A DNA stretch of 64,000 nucleotides. Origin: Phormidium tanganyikae FI6-MK23 (GTDB taxonomy: Bacteria; Cyanobacteriota; Cyanobacteriia; Leptolyngbyales; Leptolyngbyaceae). The notes beneath the pieces were generated by a model, which saw only the letters and a list, made by a program, of their open reading frames with translations, was not told the origin of the DNA and did no database searches. The stretch is from NCBI GenBank assembly GCA_019359175.1, contig JAHHHU010000017.1, positions 43,009 to 107,008 of the forward strand. Direction: 5' to 3'. The translations under genes were made by a program, and so were the position numbers. Positions 9,326 to 18,555 of this stretch are shown here, piece after piece. Each line of letters begins with the position of its first letter. Position 1 is the stretch's first letter.

Positions 9326-9565
9326 ATGAGTTTGGTCATTTCAGACGACCTTGTACGAGCAAGCGGCTTGTCAGAACGAGAATTGTTTCTGGAAATTGTG
9401 CTAATGCTGTTTCGTCAAGACAAAATTAGTTTAGGAAAAGCAAGTGAACTGATGGGGATGCACCGGATGCAGTTTCAAAAACTTTTGGACGATCGTGGAA
9501 TCTGCGTTCACTACGATGTTGCTGAATTTCAACAAGATCTCAATAACTTGCAGGAAATCTCTTAG
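9326..9565 (+). CDS. UPF0175 family antitoxin-like protein
   Basis: A 79-residue protein with the UPF0175 pattern: N-terminal strand, then ARASGLSERELFLEIVLML-type helices and an HTH-like part around KASELMGMHRMQFQKLL. The frame is open further upstream, but the ATG at 9326 gives the usual family length and follows an agagag ribosome-binding stretch. UPF0175 genes are typically paired with a DUF3368 PIN-like toxin, as here: the next gene starts 2 bp after the stop. It is expected to bind and silence the toxin and to repress the operon. Confidence 0.82.
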   Translation: MSLVISDDLVRASGLSERELFLEIVLMLFRQDKISLGKASELMGMHRMQFQKLLDDRGICVHYDVAEFQQDLNNLQEIS

Positions 9566-9567
9566 CA

Positions 9568-10044
9568 GTGACGCTCGTAAGTAATACCTCACCCATTTCA
9601 AATTTGGCGAAGGTCAAGCAACTAGAGCTAATGTATCAACTATATGGCGTGATTCTGATTCCGAATGCGGTTTATGACGAATTGTTAGACGAAAGGGCGG
9701 GTGAAACTGTGATTACAGCAGTTCAATCAGCAGATTGGCTGGAGATTCACTCAGTACAGAATCAAAAATTGGTGAATCAGTTAAGCGATCGTGTCAACGT
9801 GGGAGAAGCTGAGGCAATTGCTCTCGCTGTCGAAGTAAAAGCTGCTCGATTGCTAATTGATGAGCGTCTTGGTAGACAAGCGGCAACAGATTTAGGATTA
9901 AAAAACACAGGTGTACTAGGAATTTTGCTGTCAGCAAAACGCCGCAATTTAATCGCAGAAGTCAAACCTATCATGGATGATTTAACAACACGTCAGTTCG
10001 ACAGAAGTGGCTTGCTCCGTTTGGGGATCCAGGAAGCCCCCTAA
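9568..10044 (+). pseudogene. DUF3368 PIN-like toxin, C terminus disrupted by a repeat element
   Basis: The GTG-started frame codes 158 residues. It has the DUF3368/PIN pattern: SNTSPISNL at the start (first acidic/polar site), NAVYDELL, GEAEAIALA and LIDERLGRQAA, with the acidic residues expected of a PIN ribonuclease. After residue 141 it runs into a repeat insertion and ends with an unrelated tail. The normal family ending (ANFRIS, then a QLY-containing helix and AAGE) is found out of frame at 10168-10231. Removing 9990-10167 rejoins the two parts in one frame of 161 residues. The present product is therefore truncated by about 20 residues and may be inactive. Confidence 0.82.
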
Positions 10045-10167
10045 ATCCCCCATTCTGGGGGACTTTGAACCGGAAGCTTTGGCTTGAAGTCCCCCAGAAT
10101 GGGGGATTTAGGGGGCAGAAGCCGCTTGCAACGAAGCGAAAAAACTCGTCGAACTGACGTTGACAAC
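9990..10167. repeat. MITE-like inverted-repeat element inside the toxin gene
   Basis: A 178-bp insertion (one target copy included). It has 13-bp perfect terminal inverted repeats acgtcagttcgac (9990-10002 and 10148-10160). Inside is a long inverted repeat built on ccccctaaatccccc and its complement (about 10037-10067 and 10087-10115). The pentamer acaac stands at 9985-9989 and again at 10163-10167, a candidate target duplication although 2 bp separate it from the right inverted repeat. No coding sequence is present. The internal core is a dispersed repeat type known from many cyanobacteria. Confidence 0.75.
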
Positions 10168-10293
10168 CGTTGCAAATTTCCGAATTAGCCGCCAACTGTA
10201 TGTAGATGTTTTGAGTGCAGCAGGTGAATAAGTTGTTTCTTGCTACCTAATATGGAACTGATGTCTCTCCGCATCATTCATGCCTTGTCGAGC

Positions 10294-11988
10294 TTAATCC
10301 AGCACTCGATCGACCCGATCGCGCCAGACTAATCGAATCAGCGATCGCAATAAAAACAAACCCGCAAACGCCGCGATCGCAAATGCAAAAATCGCACCGC
10401 CGCTAATCTTACCGACGAGCAAAATCGCCCCAGTCAATGCCGCAAATCCTGAAATACAAGCATAAAGCAGCGCTCTGACCGAAAGATTTAGCGTTTTCAA
10501 GGCTCGATCGTGCTTGATCGAATCGACCTGAATTCGGAATTTTCCTTGCTCTAAACGTGTTTCTACTCGCTCGATCGCGCTCTGAGTCGGGTTCGGCTTC
10601 GTTATCCGATATGCCAAATAACTCTTTGCCTGCCGCGCCAACTCACTTACGCCGCCCCCTTGACGCGCTGGAATTGTCGCTAAACTTTTGACGAACGGTT
10701 TCGCCGCTGACAGCAGGTTATATTGCGGGTCGAGGTCGCGGGCGACTCCATCTAATGTCGTCAAAGCCTTAACGATAAAGGTCATCTTGGCGGGCAAGCG
10801 GAACGGCTGTTGTTCAAACACCGCATAAAGCTCATTGCGCAAACTCTTGAAGGCTTGCATCTCGATCGGCTTATCCGCAAAGCGATCGACCAGTACGTTT
10901 ACAATTCGCTTCACCGGAGTCATGTCTGACATCGGCTCGATTAAACCCATGTCAGCCAGCGTACTCACGACCTGATCCGTATCTTTCTTCAAGACAGCGA
11001 AAAAGGTTTGTACCATCTGATTTCGATTGATCGGTTGCACTTCTGCCATCATGCCGAAATCGTAGAAAATCAGCTTGCCATCGTGACTGACTGCCATGTT
11101 GCCGGGATGCGGATCGGCTTGGAAAAAGCCATCTTGCAGCAGTTGTTTCAGATAAGCGCAAATTCCTAAATGATTGATTTCACGCGGATCGATGCCGATC
11201 GCGAGCAAACTTTGTCGATCGTTGACCTTAATCCCCGGCACATATTCCATCGTCAACACGCGCCGAGTCGTGTACTTCGGATAAATCTTGGGGACGACAA
11301 TGCGATCGTGATCTGCGAAATTATGCCGAAAGCGATCAGCGTTCATCGCTTCTTGGACGTAATCGATTTCTCGACTCAAAATCTCGGCAAATTCGGCATG
11401 AATCGTCTGAATATTATAGTTTCGGGCATTTGGCACGAGGCGATCGATCCAGCGTACTAATCGACCAACGATTTGGAAATCCATCGTAAAGAGCTGATCG
11501 AGTCCCGGTCGCTGCACTTTCACGACCACTTCTTCACCCGTGTGCAGTCGTGCCCGGTGGACTTGTCCTAAACTTGCAGCCGCGATCGGAATTCGATCGA
11601 AGTCCGCGTACAGTGTGTGCAGCGGATAACCCAGTTCGGCTTCAATAATCGCGATCGCTTGATTCGAGTCAAACTCTGGCACGCGATCTTGAAGTTGCCC
11701 TAATGCCTTGACGTACTCCAACGGCAACAGATCTGCTCGTGTCGAAAGCGATTGTCCAATTTTGATAAATGTTGGGCCTAAATCTAAAAGCGTTCCCACC
11801 AGCCATTGAGCGCGTCGATTTCGATGATGGGCGGACTTTCCTGAAATCTGGCGATCCCACCACAGATAAAACGTCAGTTTTGCAGCCGACACGGAAATAT
11901 CCACTTGCCGCGCCAGTGGAGAAGAAATTTGCCGTTGCCAGCGTAGAGGTTTAGGAGAGACAGCAGTTTGTAACATAACTTCAGACAT
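10294..11988 (-). CDS. ABC1/UbiB family atypical kinase
   Basis: A 564-residue AarF/UbiB-type protein. Marks are the KxGQ motif in FIKIGQSLSTRADLLP, the alanine-rich ATP loop AAASLGQVHRA followed by the lysine of VVVKVQRPG, and the DPHPGN / DFGMM catalytic and metal loops. Two hydrophobic helices lie at the C terminus (about 505-555). In plants and cyanobacteria such kinases act in prenylquinone and carotenoid metabolism at thylakoid or plastoglobule-like membranes; the substrate of this one is not known. It is downstream of the GAF histidine kinase on the same strand, with a 106-bp gap. Confidence 0.9.
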   Translation of the reverse strand: MSEVMLQTAVSPKPLRWQRQISSPLARQVDISVSAAKLTFYLWWDRQISGKSAHHRNRRAQWLVGTLLDLGPTFIKIGQSLSTRADLLPLEYVKALGQLQDRVPEFDSNQAIAIIEAELGYPLHTLYADFDRIPIAAASLGQVHRARLHTGEEVVVKVQRPGLDQLFTMDFQIVGRLVRWIDRLVPNARNYNIQTIHAEFAEILSREIDYVQEAMNADRFRHNFADHDRIVVPKIYPKYTTRRVLTMEYVPGIKVNDRQSLLAIGIDPREINHLGICAYLKQLLQDGFFQADPHPGNMAVSHDGKLIFYDFGMMAEVQPINRNQMVQTFFAVLKKDTDQVVSTLADMGLIEPMSDMTPVKRIVNVLVDRFADKPIEMQAFKSLRNELYAVFEQQPFRLPAKMTFIVKALTTLDGVARDLDPQYNLLSAAKPFVKSLATIPARQGGGVSELARQAKSYLAYRITKPNPTQSAIERVETRLEQGKFRIQVDSIKHDRALKTLNLSVRALLYACISGFAALTGAILLVGKISGGAIFAFAIAAFAGLFLLRSLIRLVWRDRVDRVLD

Positions 11989-12094
11989 TATACCCAGTCT
12001 GTACTCCCAGAAGAAGAGCAGTTCAACACACTTTTGGAAAGCGCTGACTTCTCAATCCGCTCTCCAAAATTCCATTCAGGAGAGTGTAGAAGAG

Positions 12095-14170
12095 CTACGC
12101 CCCTGCAATCTCCAAATTCTGCGGCAGCGTCACTGTAAAGCAGGTTTCGTAAGACTGAGAATCTGGAATTGTAACGCTCGTCGCCTCGATCGCGCCATTC
12201 AAGTGCTGAACCAAGCTCTTGACGAGTGCTAACCCTAATCCAGTTCCCGGAACCGCGTTCTGAGTCATGCCCTGACATCGACGGAATTTCTCAAAGATAT
12301 GGGGCAGTTCCTCTTCAGCAATTGCTGATCCAATGTTTGACAATGCGAACTTGATTTGCTGTCCAGATTGTACCGTCACTTTTAATCGAACGGTGCTATT
12401 TGGATCGGCGTATTTGCCTGCATTGGTCAGCAGTTCGAGCAGAATTCGATTGAAACTCGCGAGGTCAGTATTGAAGACGGGCGATCTCGTTGGCAATTTC
12501 AAATCGAGCGTCAGTCCTTTTGATGCCCAGCGTTGATTGAAGGACTGCGAGACATCATTGATCGCATGACGTAATTCCACGCGCTGAAGCTGGAAGGCGA
12601 CCTGCTTTGTTTCTAATTCCTGTAGCGCCAGTAAATCGTTGATCAGGCTAGTCTCTTGAGCGCACTGCTGTTCCAGAATGTTGAGATATTGCTGACGGCG
12701 ATCAGGCGTAAGATTGGCTTGCCGCAACATCCGAATCGCCAGCATCATGCTGGTGAGCGGTGTTCGCAGTTCGTGGCTGAGGGTGCTGAGAAACTCATCC
12801 ATGCGCTGATTCATTACCCGCAGTTTTTCGATTTGCTTGCGAGTAATTTCGTACAGCTTTGCTTGCAGTTCTAAACTTTGCTGGAGTTGTGCGGTTCGTT
12901 CTTCGACCAGCGATTCGACTTGACGCAGGGTTTCTGTTTGAATAATCGCCGCGCTGATTTGGGCGCTGAGTAATTCGACAAGTTCGATTTCTTCCGGTTG
13001 CCAATTGCGCGATCGACTTTGTTGAACGGCGATAAAACCTAGCAGGCGATTTTTGCTTTCCAGAGGAACTAGCATGAGAGCAGGCGTTTTCTCTGGATCA
13101 AAAATCGGCGCAATGCCAATCGGTTCTTCTGTAGTTTCTTCAACGATCGGAAATTCCGCTACATCTCTGAACACAAACGATTTTGCAGTGCTGCGGAATG
13201 CCACCCGACAAACTCGGCAATCCGTCACCCAAAACGACTGACTCAACGGGGATTCCGTTTCTGAATCCACCGGATATCGCCGCCATTCGCTATCGATCAT
13301 AACGCGGGCTTTCGGCACTCGATCTCCATTCGATCTCAAACTCTGGCGCGGATCCCAAAACTTCGTTCTCAAAACAAACGCTTGATCAATTTCCAGCGCA
13401 TGAGCTAACCCTTCTAGCGCCATGATCTGGACTTGTGGCACCTCTAAGGAATTCTGAATTCCCATGGTCACTTGTCGCAGCAGAGCTTGATATTGGGCTT
13501 GTTTCGCGACTTTTTGCTGAAGCAAAATTTGGGAAATCGCGATCGCAACGTGATCCGAAACGTGCGCTAACGTATCCATTTCAAGGTCTGTCCAGCGATG
13601 CGCTTGAGAACACATCAAACTGACAACGCCATTAATCCGACCTTGAAAGTGAGTCGGTAAGCTCATCACTGCCCGAATCGGGAGCACTTTTGTCGAGTAA
13701 GCAATTTCGTTGAGCGTTAAATCAGAAATCAATAACTCTGATCGCTCTAGCGTTGCGGCTTCGACGATCGCGGAACTTAACAGAATTTCTTTTTGCTGAT
13801 TGGCGGTGAACTGCGACTTAGCAAACCAAGCGGTGAGCGATCGTGTAGACGACTCGGACTGAATTGAAATCAAGCAAGCCTGCACGCCGTAAGCTTCGCC
13901 CAACAGGGTCGCCACTTCGGATAAAACAGCGTCGGGTTGGGTCGCTCGACTGAGGGCTTGAGTAATCTTGCGTCCGATCGTGGTTTCGACGCTTGCCAGA
14001 TTGGGCTGAAAGGCACTGGGCACGGTTTCGAGGGGATGAGTAGACAATGAGGCAAGCCGATCCGACTCAATGCGAATCACCTCTTCTCTTGTAGTGTTGA
14101 CAACATCCATGACTCGCCCCACAACTTCCTGTGATTCTATTGATCTCGATCGCGAAACTTTTGCTTGCAT
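12095..14170 (-). CDS. GAF-domain sensor histidine kinase
   Basis: A 691-residue soluble kinase. Two GAF domains lie at about residues 65-215 and 225-420, and a coiled coil (VEERTAQLQQSLELQ region) leads to a HisKA domain with H466 in LSHELRTPL. The HATPase_c domain at about 550-685 shows the N box (LLTNAGKYAD) and G box (GTGLGLALVKSL). I see no conserved bilin-binding Cys-His in GAF, so it is probably not a phytochrome, although this cannot be excluded by eye. No receiver is fused and no response regulator is adjacent. The signal is unknown. Confidence 0.88.
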   Translation of the reverse strand: MQAKVSRSRSIESQEVVGRVMDVVNTTREEVIRIESDRLASLSTHPLETVPSAFQPNLASVETTIGRKITQALSRATQPDAVLSEVATLLGEAYGVQACLISIQSESSTRSLTAWFAKSQFTANQQKEILLSSAIVEAATLERSELLISDLTLNEIAYSTKVLPIRAVMSLPTHFQGRINGVVSLMCSQAHRWTDLEMDTLAHVSDHVAIAISQILLQQKVAKQAQYQALLRQVTMGIQNSLEVPQVQIMALEGLAHALEIDQAFVLRTKFWDPRQSLRSNGDRVPKARVMIDSEWRRYPVDSETESPLSQSFWVTDCRVCRVAFRSTAKSFVFRDVAEFPIVEETTEEPIGIAPIFDPEKTPALMLVPLESKNRLLGFIAVQQSRSRNWQPEEIELVELLSAQISAAIIQTETLRQVESLVEERTAQLQQSLELQAKLYEITRKQIEKLRVMNQRMDEFLSTLSHELRTPLTSMMLAIRMLRQANLTPDRRQQYLNILEQQCAQETSLINDLLALQELETKQVAFQLQRVELRHAINDVSQSFNQRWASKGLTLDLKLPTRSPVFNTDLASFNRILLELLTNAGKYADPNSTVRLKVTVQSGQQIKFALSNIGSAIAEEELPHIFEKFRRCQGMTQNAVPGTGLGLALVKSLVQHLNGAIEATSVTIPDSQSYETCFTVTLPQNLEIAGA

Positions 14171-14539
14171 CCTGTCATATGCCCGTTTGCGTCACTTTCG
14201 GGAAGTTCCCTTCACAGAGCTTCAGTCACTCAGTAAGGGGAGCAGCGTAGCGCGGTATCGAAAAGAGGTTCGGTAATTTTATACCAATACTGCAATTCGT
14301 TTACTGCAACTTATTACACCATTACTTTCAGATTACAATCTGGAGACTCTGAGGGTATCCGTAAATTCCCTCGATTGCGGTTCAAGATTTATCAAATTCT
14401 CAAAATTTTACGGGCGGTGAAATCAAGAATAGATAAAGAAAAAGCAGAATTACCTCTACTAAATTGAGGATGAACGCTTGACCTCCGCGCTTTTAATAGT
14501 ACACTTGAACGAAATTCGCTCTCATTTCTTCCCCAACCT
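14171..14539. other. Intergenic region between divergent kinase and herA genes
   Basis: A 369-bp AT-rich stretch. I see no gene, RNA or clear repeat; it should carry the promoters of the two divergent genes. Confidence 0.6.
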
Positions 14540-16225
14540 ATGAGCTTAAAGCCTGCTTCAAACCCGACAAGCGTTGTGGGTACGGTGAAAGGGCCTGGCG
14601 AAAACGGCAATCAGTACGTTTTCATCACGTCTGATAATCGGTATGTCCGCATTGGTGAATATGTCTACTACGAGGTTCGCGAAGCGGGGTCAAACCGCAA
14701 GATTCTCGGTAAGATCTCCGATCGACGATTAATTGATCACTTACCTGACCGCATTTTTGCGGATACGGAGATTAGTCCTGAAGCGATCGCGGCTTTGGTC
14801 GGTTTTACCTATGACAATCCAGAGATTTATGAAGTGGGAGTCGATGTGATCGGATATTTCGATCTGTCGCTCGGTTTTATGAATCCGCGCAAAAGTCCCG
14901 ATCCAGGCGCAAAGGTAGTTTTGGCGGATGATGCGATGTTGCAGCAGATTCTAAATCGTCGCCAACCGCGTGAAGTGGGAGCAGCCCATATCGGATCGCT
15001 GTTGCTGCGAGAGATGAATGCTGTACCGATCGCGCTGGATGTGAAAGAGCTTGTGAGTACACACATGGCGATTTTGGCGGGAACAGGATCAGGAAAGTCT
15101 TACACCGCAGGCGTTTTGATCGAGGAATTGCTGTTGCCGCATAATCGAGCGGCGGTTTTGATTTTTGATCCACATGGGGAATATGGAACGCTGGCAGAAA
15201 TGCGCGGACATCCGGCTTTCGTGGGGGCGGACGGGTACGCGCCGAAAGTGAAAGTCATGACCCCGGAAGATGTGAGGATTCGGGTGTCTTCGCTTGATTA
15301 CTACGATATTTTGGCGCTGCTGCCGGAAATGAGCGATCGACAACAAGCGATGTTGAGTAAAGCGTTTCGGATTTTGCAGAGCCACCGGAAAGGCGACTAT
15401 CGCTGGGGCATTCAGGATCTGATCGCAGCGGTGCGGGAGGCGGATGTGCAGGTCGATGATGACGGCAACGAGAAAACGGGGTCGTCGGCTCCGGCACTGG
15501 AATGGAAGCTGGAAAAGATTGAACGATCGAACTATTTCCACACGATGGAACACACGGTTAGTCCGAAAGAACTATTTGAACCGGGACAAGTCACTGTGCT
15601 TCAAATGAACGAGATTAATCAGGAAGAACAGCAGGTGATTTGTGCAGCGGTGCTACGACAGGCGAATCACGCTCGAATGAGTACTCAGAAGGAACTGATT
15701 TCGCCGCAGGATGAGAACTATTTGCCTTACCCCGTATTTATCCTGATTGAAGAAGCGCACCGTTTCGCACCCGCACATGAACCTTCGCGCTGTAAGTCTG
15801 TGCTACGAACAATTTTGAGTGAAGGTCGTAAATTTGGGCTAGGGATGGGATTGATTACTCAGCGTCCCGGTAAGCTTGATGCGGATGTGCTGTCTCAATG
15901 TATGAGTCAGTTTTTGATGCGGATTGTGAATCCGGTTGACCAAGAGAGCCTGAAATATGGAGTCGAAGCAGCGGGAAGAGATTTGCTGAAAGAACTGCCC
16001 GCCTTGACCAAAGGACAAATTATTATTTCTGGGGCGTGTGTGAATACGCCTGTGTTGTGTAAAGTTCGCCAGCGCTTGACGAAACACGGTGGAGAAACCT
16101 TGGATGCCCCCGCAATGTGGCAAAAACATTTTGACAGCCATCGCGTTCAGGAGCGGCAGATCGAGCTTGCACCTGTTGCGGTTCCGCGTCGATCGCAGAC
16201 TGTTCGGGGCAGAAGTATCGATTAG
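14540..16225 (+). CDS. HerA-like hexameric DNA translocase (DUF87 ATPase)
   Basis: A 561-residue HerA/FtsK-superfamily ATPase. The N-terminal beta-barrel-like HAS domain (about 1-110) is followed by Walker A GTGSGKS with K186, Walker B FILIEEAHRF and the late arginine region GLGMGLITQRPGK. HerA pumps double-stranded DNA and usually works with the nuclease NurA in end resection; no nurA is visible beside it, so the partner is elsewhere or different. The gene is monocistronic and faces the next gene through a shared terminator. Confidence 0.88.
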   Translation: MSLKPASNPTSVVGTVKGPGENGNQYVFITSDNRYVRIGEYVYYEVREAGSNRKILGKISDRRLIDHLPDRIFADTEISPEAIAALVGFTYDNPEIYEVGVDVIGYFDLSLGFMNPRKSPDPGAKVVLADDAMLQQILNRRQPREVGAAHIGSLLLREMNAVPIALDVKELVSTHMAILAGTGSGKSYTAGVLIEELLLPHNRAAVLIFDPHGEYGTLAEMRGHPAFVGADGYAPKVKVMTPEDVRIRVSSLDYYDILALLPEMSDRQQAMLSKAFRILQSHRKGDYRWGIQDLIAAVREADVQVDDDGNEKTGSSAPALEWKLEKIERSNYFHTMEHTVSPKELFEPGQVTVLQMNEINQEEQQVICAAVLRQANHARMSTQKELISPQDENYLPYPVFILIEEAHRFAPAHEPSRCKSVLRTILSEGRKFGLGMGLITQRPGKLDADVLSQCMSQFLMRIVNPVDQESLKYGVEAAGRDLLKELPALTKGQIIISGACVNTPVLCKVRQRLTKHGGETLDAPAMWQKHFDSHRVQERQIELAPVAVPRRSQTVRGRSID

Positions 16226-16228
16226 AGA

Positions 16229-16262
16229 AACGTCGATCGACAAATTTAGCAATCGACGTTTT
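16229..16262. terminator. Bidirectional terminator hairpin
   Basis: Inverted repeat aacgtcgat / atcgacgtt (16229-16237, 16252-16260) with T residues following on the plus strand, between convergent genes. Confidence 0.7.
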
Positions 16263-17100
16263 ATTTAACGTTGCCCAATGCAATCTCTTGATTCTTGCGA
16301 TAGGCTTGCGTCCGATTTTTCGCTACATCCGCACGCGGATGATTGTTTGGTACTTCGGACATCAGACGCGATGCAGTTCCCCACATCTCTGCAACCTGCT
16401 GCCACTGAGCGGGAGTTTTCGCCTCTTTGCTGCTTTTCGCGGCTCGTTCTGCCACTCGTACCGCAGTTGCAAACGAATCACCATCTTGCTTGATGGTTGA
16501 TTTCCATTGCGGTTGAGTTGTAGGACTAACCGATTCGCCGTTTTCACCCGCGAAGAGTTTGCCTTGATTCCAGGAATAGACTCCCCAACCTGCAAATAAG
16601 ATCGCTCCGCTGATTACGACACCGCCGAGAATGCCTTTGGTAAACTGGCGTTTTTCGCGCACGGCTTGGGGTGAAAGCGTCTTGGGCAAATCATCTCGAT
16701 CGCTAAACGTTTCCCGCAAATCTTGGATCATTCCTCGGACAAAATTGGGTCGTCTGAGCGCGATTTCTTCTGCCCAAAGCAGCTGTCCATCGGGATCGCG
16801 ATTGATTTCTTCAAACCAGAGCAATTGTTGTTCGCGGACAATTCGGCTGTTGATATTCACCCGACGGACATTGCGGGGTGAAATCGATTCGAGAATTTTG
16901 CGGACGCGCTCGGTGAGAATTGCGCGATCGAGTTGAGCCGGGGTCGCCGCTTCGCAAAGAAGCTGAAGCACACCATTTGCAAAAATGGCGCGTGTTCTCA
17001 CTCCGGTATCGGACAGCTTATCATTCAGGACTTGAATAATTGCTGCAACACTGCCTTGGTGAGCTTGCTTGTAGATATCGTTGATCGCATTCACTATCAT
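16261..17100 (-). CDS. Conserved cyanobacterial protein with one membrane helix
   Basis: A 279-residue protein I do not recognise by name. The N-terminal cytoplasmic part (1-165) is helical and contains repeated FEEINRDPDGQL/AEEIALRRP segments. One transmembrane helix lies at about residues 166-188 (GVVISGAILFAGWGVYSW). The outer part is short and rich in charged residues. The N-terminal region is of a type often fused to other membrane parts in cyanobacteria (from memory). Function unknown; convergent with herA, and the start codon at 17100 is the only good choice. Confidence 0.7.
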   Translation of the reverse strand: MIVNAINDIYKQAHQGSVAAIIQVLNDKLSDTGVRTRAIFANGVLQLLCEAATPAQLDRAILTERVRKILESISPRNVRRVNINSRIVREQQLLWFEEINRDPDGQLLWAEEIALRRPNFVRGMIQDLRETFSDRDDLPKTLSPQAVREKRQFTKGILGGVVISGAILFAGWGVYSWNQGKLFAGENGESVSPTTQPQWKSTIKQDGDSFATAVRVAERAAKSSKEAKTPAQWQQVAEMWGTASRLMSEVPNNHPRADVAKNRTQAYRKNQEIALGNVK

Positions 17101-17253
17101 GGAGTTTATTAGTAGTTAACGAAAAACCCTGATCAGGAAACCACTACGATACTATATACGCTTGTTTTGGACTTAAGAGCAAGCATAACTTTCAAAACAG
17201 GCGAGTTTTCTGACAAAATTGCGATTTTTAGGAATGAATTGTCTTCAAAATTT

Positions 17254-17994
17254 CTAATGCAAATGCCGGGAGTCATTAAATCTACGAATTTGCCATAAAT
17301 CAGTGTTAAAGCGATTCTGATTTTGCAGTTCCCAACGCGATCGATCAATCCAAAACTCAAACATGGCGGTATTGTGAGCGCGTAATCTCCACGATCTATC
17401 ACTTCCAAGTAATTGAGCGATTAAGTGTTGCAAAATCCAACTGTGACTCACAATCCAAAGTTGATCCCCGTCGCGGTGTCGGCGCATGATTTGATCGATA
17501 AATTGACGAGAGCGATCGCGGGCATCGTGTAAAGTTTCGGCTTCGGGGAGCGGAATCCAATCTGGAGAAGTTTCTAGTTTTCGGCAGAGATCCGGGTAGC
17601 GAGATTGTGCTTCCGCCCAGGTCAATCCTTGAAACACTCCGTTTTGGAATTCTTTTAGTTCTTCGGCGTATTCGATCGGGATTTTCTTCGGCGTGGGTTC
17701 GTCTTCGATCGGGTTTTCTAAATCTGGGTCGATCAAATCGCTCACCGCAGCGGGTAGGTGTGGTTTTTGAAAATACGAGAGCAAAATCTCAGTCGTTTGA
17801 GCCGCGCGTATCAATGGACTGGAATAAACGTGAGAGGGTCGCCAAGATTCAGATCGGAGATGTTTGGCGAGCTTTTCCGACTGTTGGCGACCGAGGGGAG
17901 ACAGTTCGTAATCGCCGTGACCTTGCATTCGTTTTTCGATATTACCGATCGATTGAGCGTGGCGGATAAAGAGAAGTTTGAGGACTTTGGACAT
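17254..17994 (-). CDS. Histidine phosphatase family protein (phosphoglycerate mutase-like)
   Basis: A 246-residue protein with the phosphohistidine signature LFIRHAQSIGN at residues 8-18 (RHA instead of the usual RHG), the second catalytic region SSPLIRAAQT and the distal histidine in IVSHSWILQHL. It may act on phosphosugars, nucleotides or proteins; the sequence does not decide. An insert rich in Asp, Glu and Pro (about residues 85-110) separates the core elements. No operon partner. Confidence 0.85.
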   Translation of the reverse strand: MSKVLKLLFIRHAQSIGNIEKRMQGHGDYELSPLGRQQSEKLAKHLRSESWRPSHVYSSPLIRAAQTTEILLSYFQKPHLPAAVSDLIDPDLENPIEDEPTPKKIPIEYAEELKEFQNGVFQGLTWAEAQSRYPDLCRKLETSPDWIPLPEAETLHDARDRSRQFIDQIMRRHRDGDQLWIVSHSWILQHLIAQLLGSDRSWRLRAHNTAMFEFWIDRSRWELQNQNRFNTDLWQIRRFNDSRHLH

Positions 17995-18121
17995 AGGACG
18001 AGGAGGGAATCAATCTTGAAGATGGGAAAGTATTGATAGATGGATTTACAGCGGATTGAGAATTTTGGTGAGAAGTGCATTTACAATTTCAAAAGCAAGC
18101 TACGTGAATCCAGGTCAGTTT

Positions 18122-18457
18122 ATGTTACTCAAATCTACGACTCGCCATATTCATATTTTTTCGGCAGAAGTGCAAAACAATGAGTTGGTCGAAAGCGATA
18201 AAGTTCTGACGCTGGATGTTGATCCAGATAACGAGTTGGTCTGGAACCAAGATGCGCTACAGAAAATTTACAGCAAGTTTGATGAATTGGTGGAATCCTA
18301 TAGCGGTGAGGCGCTGACCGATTACAACTTGCGGCGGATCGGATCGGATCTGGAACATTTAGTGCGATCGCTGCTCAACAAGGGTGAGATTTCTTACAAC
18401 TTGGAGAGCCGTGTTTTGAACTACAGCATGGGATTGCCGCAGGTAAAAGCGGATTAG
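18122..18457 (+). CDS. ndhM: NAD(P)H-quinone oxidoreductase subunit M
   Basis: A 111-residue protein matching NdhM, an oxygenic-photosynthesis-specific subunit of the NDH-1 complex in the thylakoid membrane (respiration and cyclic electron flow). The start MLLKSTTRHIHIF, the internal LTLDVDPDNE and YNLRRIGSDLEH, and the end LNYSMGLPQV are diagnostic. The open frame extends further upstream to 18056, but the ATG at 18122 gives the family's normal N terminus. It lies just before the P450 gene, same strand. Confidence 0.95.
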   Translation: MLLKSTTRHIHIFSAEVQNNELVESDKVLTLDVDPDNELVWNQDALQKIYSKFDELVESYSGEALTDYNLRRIGSDLEHLVRSLLNKGEISYNLESRVLNYSMGLPQVKAD

Positions 18458-18555
18458 GGGCTTTTGCCTGCGATCGTTTGAAGAATTGGAAACTTCGCAG
18501 ATCAAGGCAAGCCAAATTCCCTAAACTGGAGAGAGCGTGTATTGCCAGTATTCTG

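Noticed and set aside
9095..9565. Longer form of the UPF0175 gene
   Set aside because: The upstream part overlaps the divergent lipoprotein gene and is not family-like; ATG 9326 gives the normal length.
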